Of a stretch of 64,000 bases of DNA, positions 26,293 through 35,479 are shown one piece after another. Source of the stretch: JALUZX01 sp964561605 (GTDB lineage: Bacteria > Planctomycetota > UBA1135 > JALUZX01). The position numbers and the translations under genes were made by a program. The notes below the pieces were generated by a model that ran no database searches, had not been told where the DNA came from, and saw only the letters and a list, made by a program, of their open reading frames with translations. The stretch lies in assembly GCA_964561605.1 (NCBI GenBank), contig CAZLQD010000051.1:1-64000 (forward strand), in the 5' to 3' direction. Position 1 is the stretch's first letter, and every line of letters begins with the position of its first letter.

Positions 26293-26368
26293 GGTCGTCT
26301 CCTGGTGGCAGGGTTTCGGGATACGTAAGGGCGGCGCGGTTCCGCCTGGACGGAGTGAGGATTCTACC

Positions 26369-27972
<1,604 letters not shown>

Positions 27973-27976
<4 letters not shown>

Positions 27977-28872
27977 GTTTCTTCCTCCCGCGCCGGATCA
28001 CCATCGAACCGATCCTTCCCCATGGATTGCCCGGCGCCGTCATCCTTCCCCAGAACCGCTTCGGCGAAGGCCGGAAGGCTCCGGCCCGCCTTCCCAAGGA
28101 TCAAAAGGTCGGAAGTGACGCCTTCCCCCGGGAAGAATCCCCCCACCCGGCCCTCGGTGAGAGCGCTTGGGGCAAGATTGAACTCGATCACCCTCCCCCC
28201 CGACCGGGCGACCCGGGCGGGCAGGAGGTTGGCCGGGTAGACCTCGGCGGAAGTGCCTACGACCAGCATGAGATCGCAATCCTCGAGCAAGTCCTCGATC
28301 TCCTCGGTCCCCCGGACGTCCTCGCCGAACATGACCACGTTGGGCTTGAGAGGGTAGCCGCACTTCGGGCAAAGAGGAACTTCCGGGGAGGCCAGGAGTT
28401 CCTCCACCCGGGCCGGGCCGGTCCAACCGCATTCCACGCACTGGAGACTCCTGCTGTCGCCGTGGATCTCGATGACCCGCCGGCTCCCGGCTTTCTGGTG
28501 GAGGTTGTCGATGTTCTGGGTCACCAGCCCGGCCAGTCGCCCCTCCCTCTCCAGACGGGCCAGGGCCAGGTGGGCCGGGTTGGGCTCCTTGTCCCCAATG
28601 TCCTCCCAGATCGCGCGATAGAGGCGCCAGGCCTTGGCCGGGTTCCTGCGAAAGGCCTCGATGGTGCCGTACTCCTCCATGGAGAACCTCGCCCAGACCC
28701 CTTGGGGACTCCGGAAGTCGGGCACTCCCGACTCCACCGAAACACCCGCCCCGGTGAGGGCCGCCCACTTGCGGGCCGAGCGAGCCCATCGAAGGGCCTC
28801 CTCCCAGACCTCCAGGGCCGAGGAATCCCCTCCCGACTCCACCTTCTCGAACTCCACGATTCTGGGCGCCAT
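27973..28872 (-). CDS. SIR2-family NAD-dependent protein deacylase (sirtuin)
   Basis: A 299-residue sirtuin that would remove acyl groups from lysines using NAD. Motifs in order: LTGAGVSVESGVPDFRSPQG (NAD pocket), VTQNIDNLHQKAG, the catalytic histidine in EIHGDSRS, two zinc CxxC pairs (CVECG and CPKCG), PNVVMFGE, VVGTSAEVYPA and IEFNLAP. The 30-residue C-terminal extension is charged and non-conserved. I prefer the ATG at 28872 because GGAGG lies 7 nt upstream; an in-frame ATG at 28911 is the alternative. It is first of three minus-strand genes and overlaps the polyferredoxin gene by 4 nt. Confidence 0.9.
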
Positions 28873-29125
28873 GGCCTTCCTCCAGCCCTCCCCTTCCTCC
28901 CGGCCCTGCATTTTCCCTACCCCTTCCGGAAGATCCAAACCTCCTAGCCTGGGAAAAGAGAAAGTCCCGGAAAGAAGGAAAAAATATCCTCTTTTCCCTA
29001 AGGCCCCCCCTTTGGGATTACCGAACATGGGGCTTGGTTCACCTTCCCCCTTTAGGTGTCCCCCTGGCCTGAAAGAGAGGGAGTCGAAGGACAGGCCCAA
29101 GGCCGAATTCCACAAGGAGGCGATG

Positions 29126-29518
29126 GTGTACAGCATCGAACGGACGTCCTACGGCTACAAGCTCACTTTCGGCGGAATCCTTACGGCCGAGGAGATGAAG
29201 GCCTGGGTGGAGGACTCCAAGAAGAAACTCCTGGCTCCTCCCCCCAAGTTCGGCGTAGTGGTGGATATGCGGGAGATCAAGCCCCTCCCCAAGGACGCCC
29301 AGCCTCACATGGAGGAGGGCCAGAAGCTCTACAAGGAGAAAGGGATGGCCCGCTCCGCCGTAATCCTGAAGAACGCCATAACGAAAATGCAATTCCAGCG
29401 CATCGGCAAAGAGACAGGCATCTACGAGTGGGAGAGATACATCGACGCCTCTTCCGTCCCCGACTGGGAGAAAGTGGCCGTCTCCTGGGTTGTAGACGGC
29501 GTAGATCCCGACAAATAG
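29126..29518 (+). CDS. Small SpoIIAA-like/STAS-type protein
   Basis: A protein of about 130 residues. Its pattern of alternating strands and helices (YKLTFGGILTAEEMKAWVED, FGVVVDMREIKPLPKDAQ, KGMARSAVILKNAITKMQF, WERYIDASSVPDWEKVAV) is like the SpoIIAA-like/STAS-SEC14 group, but I see no decisive motif. No signal peptide. AAGGAGG ends 5 nt before a GTG at 29126 and only 2 nt before the adjacent in-frame ATG at 29123, so I favour GTG. The promoter is probably in the AT-richer stretch 28960-29010 shared with the divergent sirtuin gene. It stands alone before the repeat block. Confidence 0.55.
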   Translation: MYSIERTSYGYKLTFGGILTAEEMKAWVEDSKKKLLAPPPKFGVVVDMREIKPLPKDAQPHMEEGQKLYKEKGMARSAVILKNAITKMQFQRIGKETGIYEWERYIDASSVPDWEKVAVSWVVDGVDPDK

Positions 29519-29584
29519 ACAACCTCCACCCGCCCATCCCTGCCGGGGGCCACTCCCCGGACGTCCTCGGGTTTCTATTTCATC

Positions 29585-29646
29585 GTCAGCCCCTGCTCTC
29601 TCAATCTCATCGTTAGCCCCTGCTCTATTTCCTCGTTAGCCCCTGC
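29585..29646 (-). repeat. Tail-repeat mini-array
   Basis: GTCAGCCCCTGC at 29585 and GTTAGCCCCTGC at 29612 and 29635, spaced 27 and 23 nt. On the minus strand these read GCAGGGGCTAAC, the 3' tail of the structured element, repeated three times after the element just as at 619-675. Confidence 0.7.
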
Positions 29647-29751
29647 CGGCGGGGAAGACTGTTCGAAGAACAGGATTCCCCGACGCCAGGGGAGTGGGTG
29701 GCAGTTCGAAGTGTTTTTTGTGGCGTTTTCGATGCTGCTGCCACTCCCCGG
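29635..29751 (-). repeat. Structured intergenic element, minus-strand copy
   Basis: On the minus strand it reads CCGGGGAGTGGC, a loop containing CATCGAAA, GCCACAAAA, an A/C-rich linker, then a long hairpin (29640-29692) with CCCCTG paired to CAGGGG and tip CTGTTC-TTC-GAACAG, ending in GGGGCTAACGAG. Block order, base pairs and the TTC triloop match 231-359, but the tip stem is a different sequence on both arms. This is compensatory change between two loci 29 kb apart. Confidence 0.8.
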
Positions 29752-29799
29752 ACGTCCTCGGTCTGGTCTTCGACCAGACCTCGGCCGGCCGGGGCTAAC
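29741..29799 (+). repeat. Element-type hairpin, plus strand
   Basis: CCCCGG (29746-29751) pairs with CCGGGG (29789-29794), and the tip GGTCTGGTC-TTC-GACCAGACC is a perfect 9-bp stem with the same TTC triloop. It ends in GGGGCTAAC. The basal pair differs from the other copies (GG/CC instead of TG/CA) but remains paired. The unit shares its CCACTCCCCGG start with the divergent minus-strand copy. Confidence 0.7.
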
Positions 29800-30026
29800 A
29801 GGAGAATATATGCCCTTTGGGCCGTGACTCGGCCGGCCGGGGCTAACGGGAGAATATATGCCCTTTGGGCCGTGACTTGGCCGGCCGGGGCTAACGAAAA
29901 ATATTTGTACTTCGCTCATGCCCGAGTCGGCCGGGGCTAACGAGAAGAGAGAGAAAGTGGTCTTGCGGGCCGTGACTCGGCTGGCCGGGGCTGACGAAAA
30001 ATATTTGTGCTTGGCTCATGAACGAG
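29781..30026 (+). repeat. Tandem array of 48-50-bp units
   Basis: Five units begin TCGGCCGGCCGGGGCTAAC or a close variant, at 29781, 29829, 29877, 29927 and 29977. There are two interior types. Type A (units 1, 2 and roughly 4) ends GGGCCGTGAC, and in units 1 and 2 it contains ATATATGCCCTTTGGGCC. Type B (units 3 and 5) contains GAAAAATATTTGT and ends with GCTCATG plus a CGAG. A sixth decayed unit follows to about 30072. The unit start equals the element tail GGGGCTAAC, so the array may have grown from it. Confidence 0.8.
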
Positions 30027-30136
30027 AGGGCCGGGGCTGAGGGGGAGACACAAGGCTTCCCTCATGCCCGGATCGGCCGGGGGGAGAAGGGCCGTTGTCG
30101 GGGGCATTTTTTGGGGGGGAGGGGCGGGAAGTCTCC

Positions 30137-31006
30137 CTACAGGTCGCGGGAGGTCTTCTCTACTTCGGAAAGGATCTCTTCCCGGGCCTCTTCGCCGATC
30201 TCCAGGATCTCCAGGGATTTCTCCCAGTCCTGGCCGGGAGGCATGGGATGGTTCGCGTGGTGGCCTTCCCGGGCCAGGCCGTCGGCCGCCGAAAGAAGGT
30301 GGCCCAAGTACCGATCCGCCTCTTCCTTGTCCTCTTCCAGCACCCAGGGGATGTGGTGGAATCGGAGAGCCTTGACCATCCGAAGGGAGAGCCCCCACTT
30401 CTCGGAGAGATAGGCTCCCACGGCGGCGTGGTCGAACTGGAAGGCCTCCATCTCGGCCTGGGATGCAGAGAGCTTCTTCCTGCCCCCCAGGAAGAGGGCC
30501 TTGGTGTACTTCGTGCCCAGGTTTTCGGCCATGATGATCTTCCCGACGTCGTGGATCAGCCCGCATGTGTAGGCGTCCTCGGGGATCATCTTGACTTTGT
30601 CCTTGGCGATGCGGGCCAGCATGGATGCGGCAACGGCGGCCTTGAAGCTGTGCTCCCAGAGATAGTCCTCGGAGAGGTTCCCCGCCTTTCCCTTGTCGCC
30701 GAAGGCTTCCAGGACCGTGGCCTGGACCACCAGGTTCTTCAGGACTTTCAGGCCCAGGATGGATACGGCGAAGGAGATGTCGTTCACCGGGTTCTTCAGG
30801 GCGTAGTAGGCGGAGTTGACCAGCCTGAGGACCTTCACGGCCACGGCCGGGTCCTTGGACACCACTTTGGCGGCGTCCTGGGCCGAACCTTCGGGGTCCT
30901 CGAGGATGGTGTTGATCTCCACCAACGTGGAAGGGACGGTGGGAATCGTAACCAGGCCTTCCAGGAGGCCTTCCAGGGTCTCCATGTCGAGGATGGGCGT
31001 TTCCAT
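30137..31006 (-). CDS. HDOD-domain signalling protein
   Basis: A 289-residue protein made almost entirely of one HDOD domain, a non-catalytic relative of HD phosphohydrolases used in signalling and sometimes in second-messenger or DNA-damage responses. The N-terminal helices read TIPTVPSTLVEINTILEDPE and AAKVVSKDPAVAVKVLRLVN. The degenerate HD site is in TCGLIHDVGKIIMAE, and RFHHIPW follows. No output domain is fused. The ATG at 31006 has GAGAGG 4 nt upstream. It follows the lipoyl-transferase gene by 62 nt, so it may be the distal gene of the glycine-cleavage operon. Confidence 0.85.
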   Translation of the reverse strand: METPILDMETLEGLLEGLVTIPTVPSTLVEINTILEDPEGSAQDAAKVVSKDPAVAVKVLRLVNSAYYALKNPVNDISFAVSILGLKVLKNLVVQATVLEAFGDKGKAGNLSEDYLWEHSFKAAVAASMLARIAKDKVKMIPEDAYTCGLIHDVGKIIMAENLGTKYTKALFLGGRKKLSASQAEMEAFQFDHAAVGAYLSEKWGLSLRMVKALRFHHIPWVLEEDKEEADRYLGHLLSAADGLAREGHHANHPMPPGQDWEKSLEILEIGEEAREEILSEVEKTSRDL

Positions 31007-31068
31007 ACAGCCTCTCTTCCGGGAGCCGCTCGGACGGGCTCGGGGCGCCGCCCTGCCGTACAGGACCG

Positions 31069-31887
31069 TCACGCTCCCTTGATCGGTCCGGAACCCCCGG
31101 AATCCTGAGGGATTCCACAGGAACGGGGACGGCGGGAAGGCCTGACGGGGCGCCTGACGAAGCCTTCCGATCCGTGACGTTTCCGGACCAGGCGCTCCGC
31201 CGCCGCCCTTTCGCCCGGCGTGAGTTCCCCGGGGACGAGGCGGAGGGAGAAGCGTTCTTCCAGGGCTCGGGCGAAGGCCCGGGCCATCTCCCCGAAGGTG
31301 ACAGCCCTCCCGGCGGCCAGGCTCACCCAGGAACTCCGGGGGGTGGAGGGATTCTCCTCCAGGGGGACCGAGCCGTGGTGGAGGAGCCTTCCCCCGGTCC
31401 GGCGCTGGGCCGAGCCGGCGAGCTTTCTTCCCTCCCAGACCAGGTCCAGGTGGCTGCTCTTCTCGAAGCACCAGGGGGTGGGGCCTTCCCGGTCGGATAG
31501 GAGGTTTTCCTCTTCCCTGATATGCACCCCCCGGGCTCCCAGGGAGTGGATGGCCTCGATCAAGGCTTCGTGGAGGGCCCTGTAGGAGTCTTCGATGGGT
31601 CCGGGAAGCCGTTCCTCGGGAAGGACGAGCCCCCAGGTGAGCTCCATGATGTGGTGGATCGCCAGACCTCCCGTGATCCGCCGGACCAGGCCCGTTCGGG
31701 GGGGGAGGGGTTCCACTTCCCGGGCGTCCTGGAAATAGCCGAGGGAGATGGTGGGCGGTTCCCACGTATAGAACCGGAGGGTCGGCCGGGCATGGGGATC
31801 CAGGAGGAGGGCCTCCTCGACGGCCATGTTCCAGGCTGGTTCCCCGCCGGTTTCGACGAGAAGCCGCCAGGTTTCGAGGGAGGCCAT
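31069..31887 (-). CDS. Lipoate/octanoate transferase, LplA/LipM-type
   Basis: A 272-residue member of the biotin/lipoyl-attachment superfamily. WNMAVEEALLL and PTISLGYFQDAREV open the fold, RRITGGLAIHH is the substrate-binding loop, and GRKLAGSAQRRTGGRLLHHG has the acyl-adenylate-binding lysine. A cysteine in PTPWCFEKSSHLDLV sits where LipM octanoyltransferases keep their acyl-thioester cysteine, so LipM is favoured over LplA. It would lipoylate GcvH, whose gene is in the same operon, either directly from octanoyl-ACP or from free lipoate. It begins 5 nt after gcvPB ends. Confidence 0.82.
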   Translation of the reverse strand: MASLETWRLLVETGGEPAWNMAVEEALLLDPHARPTLRFYTWEPPTISLGYFQDAREVEPLPPRTGLVRRITGGLAIHHIMELTWGLVLPEERLPGPIEDSYRALHEALIEAIHSLGARGVHIREEENLLSDREGPTPWCFEKSSHLDLVWEGRKLAGSAQRRTGGRLLHHGSVPLEENPSTPRSSWVSLAAGRAVTFGEMARAFARALEERFSLRLVPGELTPGERAAAERLVRKRHGSEGFVRRPVRPSRRPRSCGIPQDSGGSGPIKGA

Positions 31888-31892
31888 GTGGT

Positions 31893-33362
31893 TCAGCTCC
31901 CCCCGCCGGGCTTCCACCTCAACCTGGGTTCCTTGACGGCCCGGACCTCGTCGGGCCTGGCCGTCTCGGTGGTCTCGGGCCGGGACTGGAAGGCCTGGGC
32001 CCCCTTCTCCCGGGCCTCCTTGACCAGCTCCTCCAGGGCCGAGGCGAAGGCGTCCAGGGTCTCCTTGGTCTCCGTCTCGGTAGGCTCGATCATCAAAGCC
32101 TCGGGCACGATCAAGGGGAAATAGATGGTGGGAGGGTGGAAACCCTTGTCGATGAGGCCCTTCGCCAGGTCCAGGGCACGGACACCCGTCTCCGAGAAGA
32201 GGGGCTTGGCCGTGGCCACGAACTCGTGGAGACACCCTTCCGCGTGGGGCACGGGAAGGAACTTCCTCACCTTGGAAAGAAGGTAGTTGGCGTTGAGGAC
32301 GGCAAAGGCCGAGACCCGTTTCAGCCCCTCTCCGCCCAGAAGGCGGATATAGGCCCAGGCCATGGCGGCAACGCCCACATTGCCGTAGAAGCCCCGGACC
32401 GAGCCGATGCTCTCGGGGCGATTCCAGTCCAGGAAGAGTTTCCCCTCCTCGTTCCTCTCGATCCCGGGGACGGGGAGGAAGGGACCCAGCTCCTCGGTGA
32501 CGGCGATGGGGCCGGCCCCTGGTCCTCCCATCCCGTGAGGGGTTGCGAAGGTCTTGTGGAGATTGAAGTGCATGGCGTCCACGCCGAAGTCTCCGGGCCG
32601 GGTCCGGCCCAGGATGGCGTTCAGGTTGGCCCCGTCCATGTAGACCAGGCCTCCGGCGTCGTGGACGGCCCGGCAGATACGGGCGATGTCCTTCTCGAAG
32701 AGCCCCAGGGTGTTGGGGTTGGTGAGCATCAGGGCCGCCGTGTCCGGCCCCACGGCCTTCTCCAGGGCCTCCAGTGAGACCAGGCCTTTTTCGGTGGAGG
32801 GTATGGTCTTCACCTTGAAGCCCGCCATGGCCGAGGAGGCCGGGTTGGTCCCGTGGGCCGAGTCGGGGACGAGAACCACCTTCCGCTCCTCTTCGCCCCG
32901 GTGAAGGAGGGCCTTGCGGATCACCAGGAGGGCCGTGAGCTCGCCGTGGGCGCCGGCGGCGGGCTGAAGGGTCACCTTGGGAAGGCCGGAGATCTCCGCC
33001 AGCATCCCCTCGAGCTCCTTCATCATCTCCAGGACGCCCTGGCACTCCTCCTCGTCCTGGAGGGGGTGCATCCAGGCGTTCTCCCGCCGGGAGAGTTCAC
33101 CCAGGATCGCCGGCGGGTTGTACTTCATGGTGCAGGAACCCAGGGGATAGAAGCGGTTGGTCACGGCGGCGTTCTTCGTGGAGAGCCGGGTGTAGTGCCG
33201 GGCCAGTTCGAGTTCGCTCACCTGGGGAAGCTCGGCGGGGCGCTTCCTGAGGAGGCCGGAGGGAAGGAGGTCCTCCGCCCGGGGGGCGCCTTCGATGGGA
33301 CGGACCGGGGGAGCGCATCTCCTGCCGGGCCGGGACTTCTCGAAGATCAGCTCTTCCGTCAT
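31893..33362 (-). CDS. gcvPB: Glycine dehydrogenase (decarboxylating) subunit 2
   Basis: A 489-residue beta half of the split P-protein of the glycine cleavage system, which decarboxylates glycine and passes the aminomethyl group to lipoyl-GcvH. FYPLGSCTMKYNP near the N-terminus is a P-protein signature. VYMDGANLNAILG contacts the cofactor, and the PLP-binding lysine is in HFNLHKTFATPHGMGGPG. The last 40 residues are a charged extension. The ATG overlaps the gcvPA stop as ATGA, consistent with equal production of both halves. Confidence 0.96.
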   Translation of the reverse strand: MTEELIFEKSRPGRRCAPPVRPIEGAPRAEDLLPSGLLRKRPAELPQVSELELARHYTRLSTKNAAVTNRFYPLGSCTMKYNPPAILGELSRRENAWMHPLQDEEECQGVLEMMKELEGMLAEISGLPKVTLQPAAGAHGELTALLVIRKALLHRGEEERKVVLVPDSAHGTNPASSAMAGFKVKTIPSTEKGLVSLEALEKAVGPDTAALMLTNPNTLGLFEKDIARICRAVHDAGGLVYMDGANLNAILGRTRPGDFGVDAMHFNLHKTFATPHGMGGPGAGPIAVTEELGPFLPVPGIERNEEGKLFLDWNRPESIGSVRGFYGNVGVAAMAWAYIRLLGGEGLKRVSAFAVLNANYLLSKVRKFLPVPHAEGCLHEFVATAKPLFSETGVRALDLAKGLIDKGFHPPTIYFPLIVPEALMIEPTETETKETLDAFASALEELVKEAREKGAQAFQSRPETTETARPDEVRAVKEPRLRWKPGGGS

Positions 33363-34699
33363 GACACACCTCCCAGGGCCTTCTCCAGGGCCTGGATGTC
33401 TTCCAGGGTGTTCCACTCGGTGACCGCCACGAGAAGCAGGTCCTCCATTCCCGGGAAGAACCGGGAGAGAGGGATGCCCGCCCGGACACCTGCTTCCCGG
33501 GCCTTCCGGGCCGTCTCCTCGGCGGGCCGGGGACAGCGAAGGGCGAATTCATGGAAGAAGGGGGCTTCGAAGGCCTGGGAGTATCCCGGCAGGGCGGCCA
33601 GGCGTTCCGCCGCCAGGTGGGCTCTCTCCAGGCAGGCCCGGGCGGTTTCCACGATCCCCTCCTTGCCCAGGGCCGCCAGGTGGATGGCCCCTCTCAGGGC
33701 CATGAGGGCGTGGTTCGTGCAGATGTTGCTCGTGGCCTTCTCCCTGCGGATGTGCTGTTCCCGGGGCTGGAAGGTGAGGACGAAGGCCCGCTTCCCGTTA
33801 CGGTCGACCGTCTCACCAACGATCCTTCCGGGCATACGCCGCACGTACTCCTCCTTGGCGGCGAAGAACCCGAAGGAGGGCCCGCCGAACCAGGGAGGAG
33901 TCCCCAGGCCGGCGCCGTCGCCGAAGGCGATGTCGGCTCCGCATTCCCCGGGGGAGGCGAGGATCCCCAGGGGGATGAGCCGGGTCTGGACGGCCGTGAG
34001 AGCCCCTGCCTTCCGGGACGCCTCCGCGGCGGCGGGAAGGTCCTCCAGGACGCCGAAGAAATTGGGATGGCCTAGAAGGACGCCGAAGGTCTCTTCGTCC
34101 ACCACTCCTTCCAGGCGGGTCCTGCCGTCCCGGCCCAGGGGAGCCGTGACGATCTCCACCTCCAGGTTGGCCAGGTAGGTCCGGACCGTCCTGGCGGCGA
34201 AAGGATCCAGGGCCGCCGAGAGGACGAGCTTCTTCCGCTTCCTGCCGTTGATGTTCCGCATCATGCAGGCCGCCTCGGCGGCGGCCGAGGCGCCGTCGTA
34301 CATGGAGGCGTTGCTCACCCCCAGGCCGGTGAGCTCGCAGACCATGGTCTGGAACTCGAAGGCCGCCTGGAGGGAACCCTGGCTGGCTTCGGGCTGGTAA
34401 GGGGTATAGGCCGTGACGAACTCCGACCGGGAGGCCAGGGAGTCCACCACGGCAGGGATCCTGTGCAGGTAGGTCCCTCCTCCCAGGAAGAAGGGCCCCG
34501 ACGAGGCGGGCCGGTTCTTGCCGGCCAGCTCCGCCATGGCCTTCTCCACCTCCCATTCGGGAGCTCCCGGGGGAAGGGCGAGTTCCCCCTGGAAGCGGAT
34601 CTCCCCGGGGATGTCCCGGAAGAGATCCTCCACGCTCCCTGCCCCGGCGGCCTGGAGCATGGCCTTCTCTTCCTCGGGTGTATGGGGCACGAACGGCAT
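33359..34699 (-). CDS. gcvPA: Glycine dehydrogenase (decarboxylating) subunit 1
   Basis: A 446-residue alpha half of the split P-protein. The N-terminus MPFVPHTPEEEKAML is standard for this subunit. FLGGGTYLHRIPAVVD, TAYTPYQPEASQGSLQ and SNASMYDGASAAAEA follow in order, and the C-terminal ICTNHALMALRGAIHL is conserved. It works as a heterotetramer with GcvPB. The ATG has GGAGG 8 nt upstream and follows gcvH by 77 nt. gcvT is not present in the window. Confidence 0.96.
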   Translation of the reverse strand: MPFVPHTPEEEKAMLQAAGAGSVEDLFRDIPGEIRFQGELALPPGAPEWEVEKAMAELAGKNRPASSGPFFLGGGTYLHRIPAVVDSLASRSEFVTAYTPYQPEASQGSLQAAFEFQTMVCELTGLGVSNASMYDGASAAAEAACMMRNINGRKRKKLVLSAALDPFAARTVRTYLANLEVEIVTAPLGRDGRTRLEGVVDEETFGVLLGHPNFFGVLEDLPAAAEASRKAGALTAVQTRLIPLGILASPGECGADIAFGDGAGLGTPPWFGGPSFGFFAAKEEYVRRMPGRIVGETVDRNGKRAFVLTFQPREQHIRREKATSNICTNHALMALRGAIHLAALGKEGIVETARACLERAHLAAERLAALPGYSQAFEAPFFHEFALRCPRPAEETARKAREAGVRAGIPLSRFFPGMEDLLLVAVTEWNTLEDIQALEKALGGVS

Positions 34700-34776
34700 G
34701 ACCAGAGCCTCCTTTGCAGGCGGGAGGGCCTTTCCCCCCGGCGACGGCCCGGCCCGGGGGAGGTCCCGCCCGGGTC

Positions 34777-35166
34777 TCAGTGGGCTTCCTCTTCCCGGCA
34801 GTACTTCTCGTAGGCCTGGGCGTCCATCAGTTCGTCCAGCTCGGAGGGGTCGCTGGCCTTGATCTTGACGAGCCAGCCCTCTCCGTAGGGGTCCGCCTTG
34901 AGCTTGTCCAGGTCGTCCACCAGCTCGTCGTGGACTTCCACCACTTCCCCGTTGACAGGGGAATTGATGTCGGAGACGGCCTTCACCGACTCGATCTGGC
35001 CGAAGGACTCGCCCTTGATGAGGGGGGCTCCGGCTTCGGGCAGTTCCAGGAAGACCAGGTCCTGCAGGTGCTCCAGGGCGAAGTCGGTCAGGCCCACGGT
35101 GACGATGTCTCCTTCCAGGCGGGCCCACTCGTGGGTCTTGCTGTACTTCAGGTCTTCAGGGGTCAT
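34777..35166 (-). CDS. gcvH: Glycine cleavage system H protein
   Basis: A 129-residue lipoyl carrier. The lipoylation lysine is in QIESVKAVSDINSPVNGEV; YSKTHEWARLEGDIVTVGL opens the hammerhead fold and GEGWLVKIKASDP closes it. It shuttles the aminomethyl group between the P-, T- and L-proteins. The ATG has a strong AGGAGG 5 nt upstream. It is the first gene of the operon; its leader contains a strong hairpin at 35217-35254. Confidence 0.96.
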   Translation of the reverse strand: MTPEDLKYSKTHEWARLEGDIVTVGLTDFALEHLQDLVFLELPEAGAPLIKGESFGQIESVKAVSDINSPVNGEVVEVHDELVDDLDKLKADPYGEGWLVKIKASDPSELDELMDAQAYEKYCREEEAH

Positions 35167-35216
35167 GGAAACCTCCTTGATACGGGGTCTTGGCCGGGAC
35201 CTTCCCGGTAACGGGG

Positions 35217-35254
35217 GAAGAAGGCCGGCCCTTTCTCCCTCGCCGGCCTTCTTC
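35217..35254 (-). promoter_or_regulatory. Strong hairpin in the gcvH leader
   Basis: GAAGAAGGCCGGC pairs perfectly with GCCGGCCTTCTTC over 13 bp around a 12-nt loop, about 50 nt upstream of the gcvH ATG on the minus strand. No T-run follows, and the glycine-riboswitch core is absent. It could be a protein-binding site, an mRNA-stability element or part of an attenuator. Confidence 0.4.
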
Positions 35255-35479
35255 CGATCCCCTGCCGGCCGGGGAAGTCTCTAGCATCTCCTCCCTCCCG
35301 GGCCAGGAAAAGAAAATCTCCTCCTTCCGGAGTTCTTCCGCCGGGACCGGCGGGGATCCATTCAGGTTCCGGGCCTTCCGGGTCGATAGCCAATCTACGG
35401 GAGCCTCCGGGGAGTCCGGGGGAGTTCTGTGGTCGGGGCGGACCCCCGGGTCCCCCCTTGGCAGACGGAAGGCCCTGCC
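35255..35479. other. Divergent promoter region gcvH / DUF4388 gene
   Basis: With the hairpin and the gcvH ribosome site this makes a 313-bp gene-free gap between divergent operons. It should contain both promoters, but I cannot point to convincing -35/-10 pairs in this GC-rich stretch. The plus-strand gene has a GGAAGG ribosome site just inside the right border. Confidence 0.4.

Larger units (their letters stand above)
29519..30136. other. Second gene-free repeat block, between convergent genes
   Basis: No gene is supported here. The block contains three GTYAGCCCCTGC tail repeats (29585-29646), one structured element on the minus strand (29635-29751), a related hairpin on the plus strand (29741-29799), and an array of 48-50-bp units (29781-30026) decaying to about 30080. 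Its architecture matches the block at 1-689. It sits between the 3' ends of two convergent genes, so it is transcribed, if at all, as 3' read-through or from its own promoter. Confidence 0.8.

Noticed and set aside
29781..30072. CRISPR-like array
   Set aside because: Units are 48-50 bp and repeat across their full length in two types; there are no constant direct repeats separated by unique spacers and no cas genes.
35167..35479. Glycine riboswitch upstream of gcvH
   Set aside because: The conserved glycine-aptamer cores could not be found on the minus strand; only a plain long hairpin is present.
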